A DNA stretch of 64,000 nt from Hortaea werneckii (taxonomy: Eukaryota; Ascomycota; Dothideomycetes; Mycosphaerellales; Teratosphaeriaceae): assembly GCA_037044905.1 (NCBI GenBank), contig JBAOKB010000077.1, positions 806,001 through 870,000 of the forward strand, read 5' to 3'. Shown in pieces: positions 1-11,700 of this stretch (its first letter is position 1; each line of letters opens with the position of its first letter). The translations under genes and the position numbers were made by a program. Under the pieces are notes generated by a model that worked only from the letters and a program-made list of their open reading frames with translations, had not been told where the DNA came from and did no database searches.

Positions 1-1137
1 CAACGTATGTGGAGAAGGCGGATGATCTGGAGATGGTGCAGCAGACGTTGGTGCCGCAGCTGCTGGAGGCTATCCTGCTGGATTACAAGCGCAATGTGCC
101 GGATGCGAGGGAGGCGGAGGTTTTGGCGGTCATTACCGTTTTGGTCGGCAAGCTCCAGGTACGTTGGACTCCCAAGACTACGCGTTTTATGGCCGAGGTG
201 CGTGGCCCAGGATTGAAGGACACTGGTGGTGCGATTAGTTTGTTGGTCGCATCACGGATGTGCCGCGAAGGGACTTTTTTTTTTTTTCTTTTTTTGAGGA
301 GTATGGTTCATGATGATGAGCGCTGACACTTCTTTTTAACAGGGTATGATGACCGAACAGGTACCGCCTATCCTCGACGCCATCTTCGAATGCACCCTCG
401 ACATGATCAACAAGGACTTCTCCGAGTACCCCGAACACAGAGTGGAGTTCTTCAAGCTCCTTCGCGTCATCAACCAACGCTGTTTCCCCGCCCTCCTCAA
501 GCTCGACCAAGCCCACTTCAAGCTCGTGATCGACAGCTGCATGTGGGCATCCAAGCACGACAACCGGGCCGTCGAAGGCGAAGGCCTGAACATGTGCATC
601 GAGCTCATCAGCAACATGGCCGACCAGACCGACCAGTCCACCTGCGACGCCTTCTTCCGCTCCTTCTACACCACCATCCTGCAAGACGTCTTCTTCGTCC
701 TCACCGACTCCGACCACAAAGCCGGCTTCAAGTACCAATCCCTCCTCCTCGCCCGCATGTTCTGGCTCGTCGGCGCCGAGAAGATCCAGTCCCCCATCTA
801 CGACGAGTCCCAAGCCCCCGCGGGTTCCGTCTCCAACAAGGACTTCCTCTCCACCTTCGTCGCCTCCCTCCTCTCCAACGCTTTCCCCAACCTCTCCGCC
901 CCGCAGATCACGGGCTTCATCCGTAACTTGTTCGACAGTACCGACGACATCGTCAAGTTTAAGCTTATCCTTAGGGATTTCCTTATTCAGTTGAAGGAGT
1001 TCGCGGGAGATAATGCGGAGTTGTTCACCGAGGATCGCGAACTGGCGGCTAAGGAGCAGAAGGAGAAGGAGAGGGAGAGGGGGATGAAGGTCGGTGGGTT
1101 GTTGAAGCCAAGTGAGATTGAGGATGATGAGCTTTGA
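1..1137 (+). CDS. CRM1: Exportin-1 (CRM1/XPO1), C-terminal part, 5' partial
   Basis: Karyopherin that carries leucine-rich nuclear-export-signal cargo out of the nucleus with RanGTP. Only the C-terminal HEAT-repeat part is present; the gene enters from the left edge. Reading is open from base 3, the exon ends at 158, a phase-0 intron covers 159-342 (donor GTACGT, acceptor TTTAACAG), and the last exon runs 343-1137. Recognisable conserved stretches are RNVPDAREAEVL, ECTLDMINKDFSEYPEHR, FKLVIDSCMWASKH and the ending FLIQLKEFAGDNAELF followed by a charged tail finishing in EDDEL, all collinear with human XPO1. The intron contains an internal T-run at 274-287. The region holding the leptomycin-sensitive cysteine lies upstream of the window. 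Identity is very secure; the partial state is due only to the window edge. Confidence 0.95.
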
Positions 1138-1899
1138 ATCGAGGAAGAAGTGGGGTTGAGTCGGGGGTTTGGAGGGGAAGATGCAGATGGAGGAGTTGGG
1201 ATCGTGGATGAGGTTGCTGAGGCGATGGGGCTGTGAACAATGAAGGCTTCCTTCTGAAAACGACCCTCTCCCGTCGCCTGGCCTTTCTCATGCGTTCGTC
1301 TCCGTCAGCTATCCCTCGGCTCTCGAAAGGATGGCGCAGGATCCAGCCGCACGAGTGGACCGTCCGACAGATATCGACGGCAGGAGAAGCTTAACATGGA
1401 TTAGTGGTACAGCGCGCGCTTGCGCCTGGCATAAGTTGATTGCCCAAACACAAGCTAAGGAGAAAAGAAAAAAATCAAAGCAGTTGAAAAGACTTCGGGC
1501 AAAGAAGCCGAGGAAAAGGAAAAGAAAAAAAAGACCCGAAAAAAACTTCCTTCCTCTGTTTTACATCAGAAAGCGGGTATACCCCTTCGACTACTTCCTA
1601 CATTTGAACTGGGAAGTGGCGCGGATTCTTTTTTTAGGCGAAGAAGACAAAGTGGCGAAAAATGGAGGTATATTTGAAGAAATGAAAAGGATTCCAATTT
1701 CATGAAGACCTTCCCTGTTCTACACGGTCGTGGGCTTTTTCTTCTCTTCTTTTTCCCACATTTGATTCGCCCTTGACTTTAACTTCTGATGCATCCTGAA
1801 TGCCCTCCTCGTGAGTCCGCGTCCCTCTTCCTTGACGTGCGTGGTGGAGTCCCTCGTTCCTCTAGATTTCCACACGTGTTACACCCCGGTCCTCCGTCT
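1138..1899. other. Intergenic, convergent 3' regions
   Basis: Space between the stop of exportin-1 and the stop of the NADH dehydrogenase on the opposite strand. It holds A-rich tracts around 1455-1540 that look like UTR or terminator sequence. An open frame at 1331-1705 is very lysine-rich and shows no family motif, so it is not called. Confidence 0.6.
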
Positions 1900-3174
1900 C
1901 TATCTCCGCGCTATATCTCGCCCGTTCAACCACACGAACAGCCAACTGATGCTAATCATAACCCTCCGGCGCCAGGTCCGACACCACTGCAGACTTCCCG
2001 ATCGCCATGCCAGCCATGCGCTCTCACCCGTATAGTCCGCTTTCCCGGCCACCACCCCATCACGGTTCCCCAAGTAAGCCATCATCCCTTTGTTATCGAA
2101 CTCGAATGGCGTGGTCGGATGTCCTTCGGCTTTGTTAAGCTCCCGCGTGAGGTACTGGCCTTTCTGCAGAGCCACTTCGGCGAGCGTCGGCAGCGATTGT
2201 CCCTCGATATCGGCCGCGTCTCCCAGTGCGAAGGTGTCTTCTATGGGCGTGCCGTCGGGTCGAAGAGCACGGAGATACTTGTCGGTCAGGATCCGCGGGA
2301 GACCTTTTTCGGGTTTCCGCACTTCGAGCCGGTCGAGGAGACTGCTGGCTTTGTTCCCTGTGGCCCAGAGGAGGAGTCCGTAGGGCAGTCGTCCGTCTTC
2401 TTTGGTGAAGATGGCGTCCGCTTCGACTCTTTCGATGTGCGAGGAGGTTTTCATCTCGACTTTCTTGGCTTCGAGCGATCGCATCGCGTACGAAGACAGG
2501 CTCTGGTCGAAGGTGGAGAGCAGCGATGGCGCGACGTCGTGGATTGTGATCGTCACTTTGCCGTCTAGATGCGGGTGGAGGTGTCGCATGCTCTCGTGCC
2601 AGAGGTCGTAGAGTTCGGCTGTCGCTTCGATCCCGATCGCGCCGCCGCCTACGATCCTGATGTGTAGGATTTCTCGTTGTCGCTCCTCGCTCAGCCCAGG
2701 TAGAGAAGCGGCATCTAGCATCTGCAGCATCCGCTGCTGCAACAGTCGCGCGTCGTTCGTATTTCGCAGGAAAAGCGCATGTTCCATCGGTCCTGGCGTG
2801 CCGAACGTCTGCACTTCGCACCCAGGCGCCAGGACGATCTTATCGTAGGGGACTTCGAACATTTCCGCGACCTGGCCGTTGAGCTCTTGTACTGCCGGCT
2901 TACATCGAATAATCTTGTTCTGGAGATCGATGTCCTCAGCTGCGGCTTTGTAGTATTCCATCTGCGTGCGGTGTTGGCGTCTTAGGGGCTCTTCGGCCAA
3001 TCTTAAATCGAAGAGACCGCATGCTGCTGAAGCGAGTAAGGGTGTGTATTGCAAGGTCCTGACAGGCGAAATAACCTTGACGTTGTACCTAGCGAGATTC
3101 AATTGCTGGCTGAGCGGGTACGCACCCCATCCTGCGCCAATGATGGCAACAGTCTGTTTAGCAGTGCTAGCCAT
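1900..3174 (-). CDS. Type II (alternative) NADH:ubiquinone oxidoreductase, FAD-dependent
   Basis: Single-subunit, non-proton-pumping NADH dehydrogenase that passes electrons from NADH to ubiquinone at a mitochondrial membrane. The 424-residue frame starts at the only nearby ATG (3174). An N-terminal FAD-binding motif (VAIIGAGWGAYPL, about residues 8-20) is followed by NVKVISPVRTLQYTPLL and SAACG, typical of NDH-2. A second nucleotide motif IVGGGAIGIEATAEL lies near residue 195, then LLWATGNKA, and a GDAAD flavin motif with LPTLAEVALQKGQYL. The C-terminus (AWLAWRSGSL through LNGRDIARR) matches the amphipathic membrane-anchoring tail of NDH-2. No EF-hand insert and no mitochondrial presequence are visible; an upstream in-frame extension begins only with GTG (3213), so a 5' coding exon may have been missed. 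An AIF/FSP1-like flavoprotein is a less likely alternative. Confidence 0.82.
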   Translation of the reverse strand: MASTAKQTVAIIGAGWGAYPLSQQLNLARYNVKVISPVRTLQYTPLLASAACGLFDLRLAEEPLRRQHRTQMEYYKAAAEDIDLQNKIIRCKPAVQELNGQVAEMFEVPYDKIVLAPGCEVQTFGTPGPMEHALFLRNTNDARLLQQRMLQMLDAASLPGLSEERQREILHIRIVGGGAIGIEATAELYDLWHESMRHLHPHLDGKVTITIHDVAPSLLSTFDQSLSSYAMRSLEAKKVEMKTSSHIERVEADAIFTKEDGRLPYGLLLWATGNKASSLLDRLEVRKPEKGLPRILTDKYLRALRPDGTPIEDTFALGDAADIEGQSLPTLAEVALQKGQYLTRELNKAEGHPTTPFEFDNKGMMAYLGNRDGVVAGKADYTGESAWLAWRSGSLQWCRTWRRRVMISISWLFVWLNGRDIARR

Positions 3175-3548
3175 ATCTTCCCAGGTATGTTGGCGTCTCG
3201 CGACCTTGAGCACTGGCGGCTGAGGGCGGCTGAAGCATATTTGAACCCACGGTTCCTACCATGACTTCGCTGGCCATCAACTCTTTCGAAGTGCCGGGAT
3301 CCCGTAATCTTGGTCTCTGCGACAGGTGGTGAGCTCATCGTCCAGGATCATACAACATGTCGGCACTTCGTCGTACTATCTCCGACTAATAACCGAGCCG
3401 CGACGTACCGGGATCGGAGATATTGCGGATAGCAGATGTGAGAGAACGATCATCTCGAACAGAAGTGCAATGATGTGCGATGGACGTAGGACTGTGGCAA
3501 ATGTGATGTATGCTGCGCGTAACATAGCTACTTACCAAGTTACGTATT
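3175..3548. other. Intergenic between two minus-strand genes
   Basis: Holds the likely promoter and 5' leader of the NADH dehydrogenase and the 3' end of MPP10. No gene-like frame or clear regulatory element was recognised. Confidence 0.55.
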
Positions 3549-5651
3549 TTACAATTTGTACTGTCCGGCGCCTTGCTGACCACCTTCCTTCCTCGCCTCC
3601 TTGCCCTCGACATCGGTGACCTTTCCTTTATTTCCAATGACCTTGACATTGCCCTTCTTGAGGTCTCCAACAATATTCTGCCGACTTTTAGCCTTTGTAT
3701 CAGGCTTATTGGCAGGCTCGTTGCCGGTAGCCTTCCGAATCCTCTCCTTCTCCCTTCTCCTCCTACGTGTCTTCTCTTCCCTGCTGAGCTCTTCTCTAGC
3801 AGCAGGAAGACCACTCTTACCAGCGACTTCCTCATTGACTCCTTTGACGCCTTCGCCAGCCTTGTAGATTTCTTGCGGCGCAAGCTGGGAGGCGCCAGCA
3901 ACTTCGCCACCTGCGCTAGGGCGCGCATCTTCCATGCTGACGACTGGCGCGTCGACGCGGATATCCATGCTCGGAGCTGGCTGCTTCGGACGGAAATTCC
4001 AGCTGCTCAAGCTGTCAAGGTCGGTGCGTACCTTGTTCCACAGAGCTTCGATCTCCTGCTCCTCTTTCTTGGTCTTCTCGTCCTTTGCGTCAACAAAGTT
4101 AGGGTCAGTTTGACGTAGATGGTCTTCTTCGTATTCCTCCGCGAGACCCTTCTTCGACTTGTTGTCGTCCAACTCGAGATCCATGCGTCCTCGTTTCGGG
4201 CCCGTGGCGAGGTCATCCGGACGTCTGCGAATGATGTCCTGGAAGTCGTGTGCCAGAATTCGTCGCTTGATTAGGTCCTCAATGCTCTCGCTAACCTCGG
4301 CTGTAATGACCGGCACAGGCTTTCCTGCGCGCTCAAATTCGAGATCTTCTTCTAGCAGTGCGTTGGTGGGTCGATCAGCAGCCCGGGCTTCACCTTGCAG
4401 TTGCCAGTCTCGCTTCGCTACGTTAGCAGCTTCGAGCTTGCGAATCTCTTCCTGGATGGCAGCTTTTCGGCGCTCGTGAGTCGATCGCCGTGATCTTGGG
4501 TCGGCTGGGTCAAGTTGCTCGGCATCTTCATCTTCATCTTCACCGGCTGAATCCTCGTCTTCGAACAGGTCGCGGTGCACAGCTTCCCTCGTGCGCTCCA
4601 TGTCGTCCTCTTGATCTTCCGTGCGACCATTCTCAGTAGCTGCAGGGAAGTTGTGAGGGTTAGGCCTCCCCTTCTTGTTTTTACGCTTCTTCGACGCTGG
4701 AGGCGCAAAGAAGTCGGCGTACATGACATCGTTGGTATTGCCCATGCCACCCATTACATCTAGTTCGCCGCCACCAATTTCCTCATCTTCATCTTCGCTG
4801 GCGGCATCAGGGTCGCCAAAGGTTGGACCATCTTCCTCATCCTCATCCTCACCTTCCGAACCTCCTTCTTCGTTTTCTTCTGCGCCTGCTGGCATCGGCT
4901 GCGCTAGCGGATCAGCATCCCAATCCACATCCTCCTCGTCGCTAGCCTCATCATCGTTATCGCCTCGCATGTCTTGCTGCTCAAGGAATTCAGATTGTTT
5001 GTTGAAGTTGTCAATCGAAAAGAAGCCGTCATTGAGACCAAACTTGTCATTGACAAACTCTTCGGCTGGTTCCTCATCATCGTCTTCGTCAGACTTGTCT
5101 TCATCGTCCAATTCCATGCCATCTTCGTCATCGAAGTCATCTTCGCCGCCTTCTTCTGCTTGATCAAGAGCACCCTCTAGGTCACTGTCATCCTCGTCCT
5201 CCACACCATCTTCATCCGGGCCCTCGATCTCGTAATCTACACCTTCTTCGCCTAAGTCGTCTTCCGACTCAAGCTCATCATCCTCGCTATTTGCGGCGCT
5301 CTCATCGGTTGCTTGGGCGTGCTGTGCCGCCTCAAGGCCCTGCTCTGCCTCTACTCGAGCCGCCTCGATGATCCGTCTAGCCTGCTCCCAGACCTGGTCC
5401 GGCCCAAACCCTTCAGTGTGAATTTGCTTCAGGCGCAGAACGTCTCCCTCTTCGCCACGCTCACTGCGCTTGCGCTTCTTCCGCGCATCATGTAGTCTCT
5501 GCTGCTGGACGGAGCTGACATCCGCAGCAAGTGGATCTAACGCATTCTTCAAGAAGGCGAGCGTGTCGGTGTACAGCGGAAGCGACGGCTGCAGGAAGTT
5601 ATGCGGTGCGTCCGTGAGGCTGGTAGCTAGTTTTCCCGATGTGGCAGCCAT
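3549..5651 (-). CDS. MPP10: U3 snoRNP protein MPP10
   Basis: Component of the U3 snoRNP / small-subunit processome, acting in the nucleolus in 18S pre-rRNA cleavage with Imp3 and Imp4. Intronless, 700 residues from the ATG at 5651; the frame stays open 41 codons upstream to another ATG (5774), but the internal start MAATSGKLA fits the family N-terminus. Residues about 110-330 are extremely acidic (repeated D/E blocks). They contain the diagnostic FGLNDGFFSIDNFNKQSEF segment. A conserved middle follows (KRDWQLQGEARA, then SIEDLIKRRILAHDFQDIIRR) and the basic tail LAPQEIYKAGEGVKG plus REEKTRRRRREKER is the family's C-terminal signature. It is divergent from the transporter at 5991, with 339 bp between starts. 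Identity is secure. Confidence 0.93.
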   Translation of the reverse strand: MAATSGKLATSLTDAPHNFLQPSLPLYTDTLAFLKNALDPLAADVSSVQQQRLHDARKKRKRSERGEEGDVLRLKQIHTEGFGPDQVWEQARRIIEAARVEAEQGLEAAQHAQATDESAANSEDDELESEDDLGEEGVDYEIEGPDEDGVEDEDDSDLEGALDQAEEGGEDDFDDEDGMELDDEDKSDEDDDEEPAEEFVNDKFGLNDGFFSIDNFNKQSEFLEQQDMRGDNDDEASDEEDVDWDADPLAQPMPAGAEENEEGGSEGEDEDEEDGPTFGDPDAASEDEDEEIGGGELDVMGGMGNTNDVMYADFFAPPASKKRKNKKGRPNPHNFPAATENGRTEDQEDDMERTREAVHRDLFEDEDSAGEDEDEDAEQLDPADPRSRRSTHERRKAAIQEEIRKLEAANVAKRDWQLQGEARAADRPTNALLEEDLEFERAGKPVPVITAEVSESIEDLIKRRILAHDFQDIIRRRPDDLATGPKRGRMDLELDDNKSKKGLAEEYEEDHLRQTDPNFVDAKDEKTKKEEQEIEALWNKVRTDLDSLSSWNFRPKQPAPSMDIRVDAPVVSMEDARPSAGGEVAGASQLAPQEIYKAGEGVKGVNEEVAGKSGLPAAREELSREEKTRRRRREKERIRKATGNEPANKPDTKAKSRQNIVGDLKKGNVKVIGNKGKVTDVEGKEARKEGGQQGAGQYKL

Positions 5652-5990
5652 TTTTGACGCTGCATGCGATTCTGTCGGAGCTAAAAGAAGTCGCAGTTTA
5701 CTTTGTCGAAGAATTTCAGAGGGCCCGCGGAGATAGACGTTCGGCACCGAGATTGGCCGGGAACCGAAGAGCACGCGTTTCAGTTAGGACTACAACCTGT
5801 TGGAATATGAGAGGCATTGTCGCGTCAATCTATGGTGCGAGTCTGTCTCAATAAGTGACAGACAATCAATTTGTGCGCCGACGCGAAGATCTTGCTGGAC
5901 TCTTTTTGGAACCACGATGGCTAGCTAAAGTATCTCAATATCTGCTTGCCTTCGTTAGCGTGCATTTCAACTCACCGGATCTACAACGAC
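5652..5990. other. Divergent promoter region MPP10 / transporter
   Basis: 339 bp between two outward-facing start codons, so it must hold both promoters. No strong core element was recognised. Confidence 0.5.
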
Positions 5991-7303
5991 ATGAATGGAA
6001 AACCAGGCGAGGAGCAATCCCGACCTTTCTTAGACGATGGCCGACCAAGCGAGGATGACTTCGAGCTTACCGAATTTGATGGCGAACGGTCAGAAGACCT
6101 GGCCCCTCGTACCCACTACGAAGAGCATCCGCCTCCCGCCCAGGGCAAAGCTCATCCGCTACTCGTAGCAGGCGCGCTCTTACTAACTGTCCTGGGCTTC
6201 ACCGTCAACACCGAAGCTACCGCATATTTCGAGAATGTGCTGGGCTGGAAGAAGCCCTTTGCGACTCTCTACCTGTTGCACAGTTCCTTGGCTTTGCCTT
6301 GGCTCTGCCACATCTCCTATCTACGCTGGAAGAATAGACACATTGACTACCGTGTCTGGGTCCGAGACTACAACAACCAGCTCCGGGACTCCATCTCCAC
6401 TATTGACGCCTTTACCACCGATGGACCGAAACTGATCTGGAAAGCCCCTGGCCGGGTTGGCGGGCCTATGGATTTCTTAGCCACTGCCATGGCCATCGTA
6501 ACGACCGTCTTGACTGTTAGTGGCGTCAGTTGGTTCGTATCGCTTAGCCTGACCACGCCCGGGGACTTGACGGCAATCTACAACTGTTCCACATTCTTCG
6601 CCGCTGTCTTTAGCATCCCGCTGCTCAGAGAACGCCTTGGATGGTTTACGATATCGGCCGTCGTACTGTCCATTGCAGGAACCTTCATCATCGCGTATGG
6701 TGACACGACAGCCGAACATCCGATCAAGAGCGACGACGACGCAGCGTCAAAGGTTGGCACGTCACGTCTGCTTGGCAATATTGTGGCATGCGCTGGCGCG
6801 GTTGCTTTTGGACTCTACGAAGTGTTGTTCAAGAAGTGGGCTTGTTCGTCAAGACCGATGAGCCCCCAGGCCACATTGCCTTTGACCCTAGCTGCGTCAG
6901 CGTTGACGGGCATTTATACATTTGCCATTTTGTGGGTAGGGCTGGTGCTCTTACACATTTTCGGCATTGAGACCTTTGTGATGCCATCACCTCAGGTCAT
7001 ACTATGGATTGCTATCTCTGTGCTAGGAGGATGTGGTAAGTATTTCCTTCTGGCACTTGGTGCTTCAGAACCAATTGCTAATAGATAACAGTGTCGATCA
7101 CTTTGATTGTCGTCTTGGTTATATGGACAGGACCTATATTTGGCTCTTTTGCAAACGTGCTGAGCGTCTTCTTCGTAGCCATAGCCGATTGGATCTTCTT
7201 TGGGCTGAACCCTTCGCCAGCCACGTATGGTGGCGGTGTTTTGATAGTAGTCGGGTTTGGGCTGTTGGCTTGGGACACCTTCAAGGGCGATGGGAAACAC
7301 TGA
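5991..7303 (+). CDS. DMT-superfamily membrane transporter (THI74/SLC35F-like)
   Basis: Multi-pass transporter of the drug/metabolite (EamA/SLC35-like) superfamily; substrate unknown. Coding exons 5991-7035 and 7092-7303 (intron 56 nt, GTAAGT...AACAG, phase 1) give 418 residues. Residues 1-50 are acidic and cytosolic-looking, then about ten hydrophobic segments follow: LLVAGALLLTVLGFTV, ATLYLLHSSLALPWLCH, DFLATAMAIVTTVLTVSGVSW, then the region DLTAIYNCSTFFAAVFSIPLLRE and LGWFTISAVVLSIAGTFII that is typical of the SLC35F/THI74 group, and further segments to VLIVVGFGLLAWD. The start is the first ATG (MNGKPGEE); upstream in-frame codons lack ATG. Yeast relatives include thiamine-repressible THI74, but that is not evidence for thiamine transport here. 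Confidence 0.8.
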
Positions 7304-7808
7304 GACCATCAGACGCTCGCCCAAAAGCCGGACGAAAGCTTTCTCTGAGGCGTCTAATGCGACGACCGATGTACTGTTGTTCCGGCATTGAAAGCTGTGC
7401 CATTCCGAACTTTCGTCTTGCGGTAATGGTGGCCACAGCAGCGAAATGCCATGAGCACACGTGCTCTGTGTACACAATAGCATACTGAAATTGTACATGA
7501 TGTATATTCATACACTGCTGATCACTCCAAAGTGTGTACCTCATGGGGTCAACAACGACCCAAAGGCGAGCCGACCTAGATTGACTAGGGCGCTATTTGG
7601 CCCTCTGACGGGGGGTGGAAATGGCTAACTGATAGGATACAGAGATCCCAACTCAATCAGTCAATAAATTCGCCTTGTTCAGCAAAGAGGCTGGTTCATC
7701 CTCTTATGCAGCCCTAATTTCTTTCATGACGGGAGGTAGCTACTCCCCGACAGCTCTCCTCCAATCAGTCCTCTTTCCAGCAATATCCCATGACTCTGAA
7801 AGTTGCCC
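7304..7808. other. Intergenic between convergent genes
   Basis: About 500 bp holding the 3' ends of the transporter and of uL3m. No additional gene seen. Confidence 0.6.
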
Positions 7809-8729
7809 TCACACTGCAGCCTCAAGCTTCTCAGAAGTGCTGCCCATGGTACTGACGCCAATTGACAAGTCGACCTCGGGCCATGGCTTCTTAATCGCAT
7901 CCTGAATCTTCAGCACACCCTTCTTCGGCCCAGGTACCGCGCCATGGACAACCACAATGCCGTTCTCCCTATCCACCTTCATAATTTTGAGACTCTGGAT
8001 CGTCTGTCCCTCAGCACCCATGTTACCCGGCATGGACTTTCCAGGATGCACACGAGATCCGGAGCCCTGACCACCACCCGAAGAACCCATTGCGCGATGC
8101 GTCTTAGAGTTACCATGTGAGGCCGGCTGACCGCCCCAGCCATGTCGCTTCATACCACCCGCAAACCCCATACCGCGCGTGGTACCGCGCACGTCCACAA
8201 ACTGGCCCTCTTGAAACAGATCCGCGGAGATGATACTCCCGATCTCTGGGAGAGCTGCTTCGTTCTTCACGCGAAATTCCGCGACGTCGCGCTTCAGCGG
8301 AACCCCATTGGCCGCGAAATGGCCTCGCTCAGGCCTGGTGACATTCCTTGCCTCTTTCGTGCCGCTTCCCACTTGCACCGCCCAGTACCCGTGGATCTCT
8401 CTGCGCTTGTGGCCAACCACTTGACACCTGTCGAGTTGCAACACTGTGCATGCAGTCCGCTGGGAAGTCGCCGGGTCGAATATTGCGGTCATGCCCTTCT
8501 TTGTCGCGAGGGCGCCGGTGCGCAGGGGCATCATCGGCTCTTTTCGTAGGAAGGCTCCAGTCTTGGAGCTGCCCAGTATGGGTAGGCCATTTCCAGATTG
8601 GAACCGGTCTAATGGCGTCTTCTGTCGGGGTTGGATCGTTCTGATGGTGCGGACGAAGCTGCGCGGCACACTGGGGCAGAGGAATCTCGGGGGGAGGCTG
8701 AACAGCCTTATCGATGGTTTGGGCGGCAT
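7809..8729 (-). CDS. MRPL9: Mitochondrial large-subunit ribosomal protein uL3m
   Basis: Ribosomal protein L3 of the mitochondrial ribosome, lining the peptidyl-transferase region of the large subunit. Intronless; 306 residues from the ATG at 8729. The first ~45 residues are basic and hydroxylated with no acidic residues (MPPKPSIRLFSLPPRF), as expected for a matrix-targeting presequence. The L3 fold then follows: KKGMTAIFD near residue 80, VLQLDRCQVVG, GQFVDVRGTTRGMGFAGGMKRHGW around 180-205, SHGNSKTHRAMGSSGGG and the PGKSMPGNMGAE loop near 235-245 (bacterial L3 has a related GRMPGHMGG). An in-frame extension upstream to 8807 has no targeting character and is left out. Secure assignment; S. 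cerevisiae gene name is used. Confidence 0.93.
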   Translation of the reverse strand: MPPKPSIRLFSLPPRFLCPSVPRSFVRTIRTIQPRQKTPLDRFQSGNGLPILGSSKTGAFLRKEPMMPLRTGALATKKGMTAIFDPATSQRTACTVLQLDRCQVVGHKRREIHGYWAVQVGSGTKEARNVTRPERGHFAANGVPLKRDVAEFRVKNEAALPEIGSIISADLFQEGQFVDVRGTTRGMGFAGGMKRHGWGGQPASHGNSKTHRAMGSSGGGQGSGSRVHPGKSMPGNMGAEGQTIQSLKIMKVDRENGIVVVHGAVPGPKKGVLKIQDAIKKPWPEVDLSIGVSTMGSTSEKLEAAV

Positions 8730-11700
8730 ACTGGATGAACGGCGCCCCTGTGACTCTACACCTTCGTCTTCTGCCTCCTCGAGTGAGGCCGAGAGCGACG
8801 GGCTCAATCGTGCGGAACAGTGATGGTCAATCCCGTTGGCCCGCCAAAACTTTTGTCAGGCTTGGCGCATCGGTACCACCAACCACGCACGCCATGCCAC
8901 TCCTCACCTTTGGACTTGCGATACATCGCATTGCGACTTACCATTCCACTGGAAAGCGACACCGCCATTCAGGTGAGACTACTGCTGCTGCAGAGGCGTT
9001 TGGGAAGTAATTGCCTTGCAGGCCTCGAAAGCGAGGCGCAGCGGGCATCATCTGGGTTGGTACTGCCTCCATGTCAAACCAACCAGGCCCATGTGCCCTA
9101 AGAATGCTTCGCTTGCTTCACTACCCACGCCGTAGTACCCGAAAAACGAAGAAGAACATAATCTCGTTTATGTACCATCAGTTTATACTCTACTCAACGC
9201 TTTCATACCCTTTCACCAAGCAACTACTCGTGGGGCACGAAATGTTAGGAGATTGTCTTTACCCTCGTTCCTTTGGGCCTGTGGGGACGAAAAGTGATTG
9301 CAACAGCTTTGCTTGGTCATGTGAAGCCGTCTGCTTTAGTCGGAAAACCTCCGACACGGCGGTAGACCGGCAGCACTACTGCAACATCAGATGCAACAAG
9401 GTGTTGGGCCTTTCCAACGAGTTGTTGCCCGACCCGCCCATGCGGAACCCTATAGCCCGTTGGCGACGGATTGCTGCAAACCCTCGCTTCAAGCGGCGAA
9501 CCAGTGTCGAAGTCAGCCTCGTAAGGCGTTCTCGCTTACCATCCAATGTGGCTTGCCAGGTGCTGAAGCATAACATCGTAAACGACCAAAAGCGAGATCT
9601 TGGCAACCCATTGTGGAGGGTACTTAGCATCGTGCATAGGGCATGAAACTGTTGGGCGCTTCTCAGCGTCAACTGCTAGGCGAACTCGGCTCGCTTTTTG
9701 TTGACATTCTCCACAGAACAGGTAACTGTAACCCTGGTTGTTCTCCCGGACCCTTGCACTAGCAACGCAGCCGACGTGGTTGGTTTGAACGATCGATCTT
9801 AATGGCCAACTCCATTTCCAAAGCTCCTGCAACGTTTTTCGTACTTGGCTTCTTCAAGAGTATCATTCTCTTTCCACCTCTTTCGCGTTGACAACTCTGG
9901 GGTTACTAGGATCTCTCTGCACGCGTCATATTTACTACTCGCGCGTTTCTTACTTAGCGCCATCGGCAAAACTCAAGCGTGCTGACGGTTAATTAGGCTA
10001 ACACCGCCAAATGCCCCCCTAGGTTTCCTCGATCCATTCGCTTGACGTAGTCTCCACACGTTGATGGTATTCCAAGTTGCGCAGGAGAACGATACTTCAT
10101 CAGGAAGCGCCATTGGCCATCCAGATTTTCGGGGAAAGGTCACCCCATGGCCCCCTCGAAAACAAACAGACGTGTGTCTGTAGCTGCCTAAACTTTGAAT
10201 ACCGACGAATGAATTGTATGAGCCATTTATTTCACTCTTAGCTTCTTGAAAATCTGCAACCTCGCAAGGACGTCGCTGCAACGTCTGGCGAACCAGGAAA
10301 TCGCGTCGTTAAAATCTGAGAAAGCATATGATTCGCTCAAGAATTGGGTCATTCAGGATTACTCATGTCACAATAAGTTATGTGAGCCCTAGCGAGTATG
10401 CAAGCCAAGCTTAGATCTCGTACCTTGCTTGCATCCATCCTTCTCGTCCAGGGTTTGAGGGGAAGCGCACTTGACGCGCGGTCGAGCGGCACGGATTTGG
10501 CGGCCTGACAAGATTGACGAGACTACAGAAGACTTGCGTGCCTGGACCTTAATGTTTTTGAGGCCTCGAAGAGCCTACGCGTTTGCAAGTGAGAGACCAC
10601 ATCTTGGATATCGTTAGGGCGATTCTGTATGGTCAGGCTCAACAATGGATGATCAACTAGCACTGAATTGATCGAGCCCAACATAGCGGAAGCATCGATA
10701 CAGTCTCAAACTTCTGGTACCGACGCGTCGACCTTCGAGGTTGCACGACAGCGACGTCCCGGAGTGCCGGATATGTGATAGATGCTCTCAAGAACGCGCA
10801 CTGCAAAGATCACGCCTTCTCAAGCCAACTCGCCAGCAGAGAAGACTTGCTTGGTGGCCTAAAACCACCTCCAAGCTTCCCTTGACTGCAGAAAATGCTG
10901 TTCTTCAGCAATGGTGGAAGACAAGAAGTTCCTTGAAATGGGCCGCGGAGATGCGGCTGTTTGCGGACCGTTTCGGCCGCTGGTGAGCCTTCGATCGCGC
11001 CGTGCCGCCCTTGATGTGACGAAACCGGTTCGAGGCAGAGAACGACTGGAACCGTTGAGCTGGATGACTTGTCGTTTGTACTACCTCCTACAGCCCGAGG
11101 GAGTGGCTCAGAGTGGTCAAAGTCGCGGCTGCTGTACACATGAGCCCCGGGGCGGACTCCGTGACCCGTAGATGTGCATGCGCCTCGCTGAGAAGGTCGA
11201 CTCATCCGCGTCGTCGACGGGATATCACGAGCCACTAGGGCGGGTCGCAGACCTCCAAAGCCAAACCTTGTCGAATAATTCCCTGTTTTCCTTACGTTCT
11301 AAACTTCTCTGCTGCATGCTTCGAAGCAACTCTGTAAACGAGGGTGTGGGCGAGTCCCAGCGCGCTCCGCAGGTCGCTGAAGTCGTTGGTGGCAGCGCTG
11401 CTAGAACCGTCGCCAACTTGTGACGAATGTGGAGTCGCTAGAGCAGCGTACGTGGATCCGTTTCGGCACGGGCGGGCGACTCGGCAACTGCATGGACAGC
11501 CAGGATGGTGCCTGCAAGCGAGGTGCCATGTTCGCTCAACCTATCCCAAGGCGCGACCGGCGGTTATGACCCCCGGCACACGGGCCAGATGGCAGCGCTC
11601 ACAGCAAGTGACCGGGTGTGGGCGATGAGACGTGCCTGGCATTCTGAGGGCAGCAGGGCCAGGCTCGCGATTGGTCTCGGGCAGTTCCAGAGCGGCAAGG

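Noticed and set aside
1331..1705. Plus-strand lysine-rich frame of 124 codons
   Set aside because: Composition follows the A-rich 3' region of exportin-1; no domain or good start context.
9536..9832. Minus-strand open frame of 98 codons with two Cys pairs
   Set aside because: No recognisable motif, no continuation by splicing, and it overlaps another unrelated frame of similar length; probably chance.
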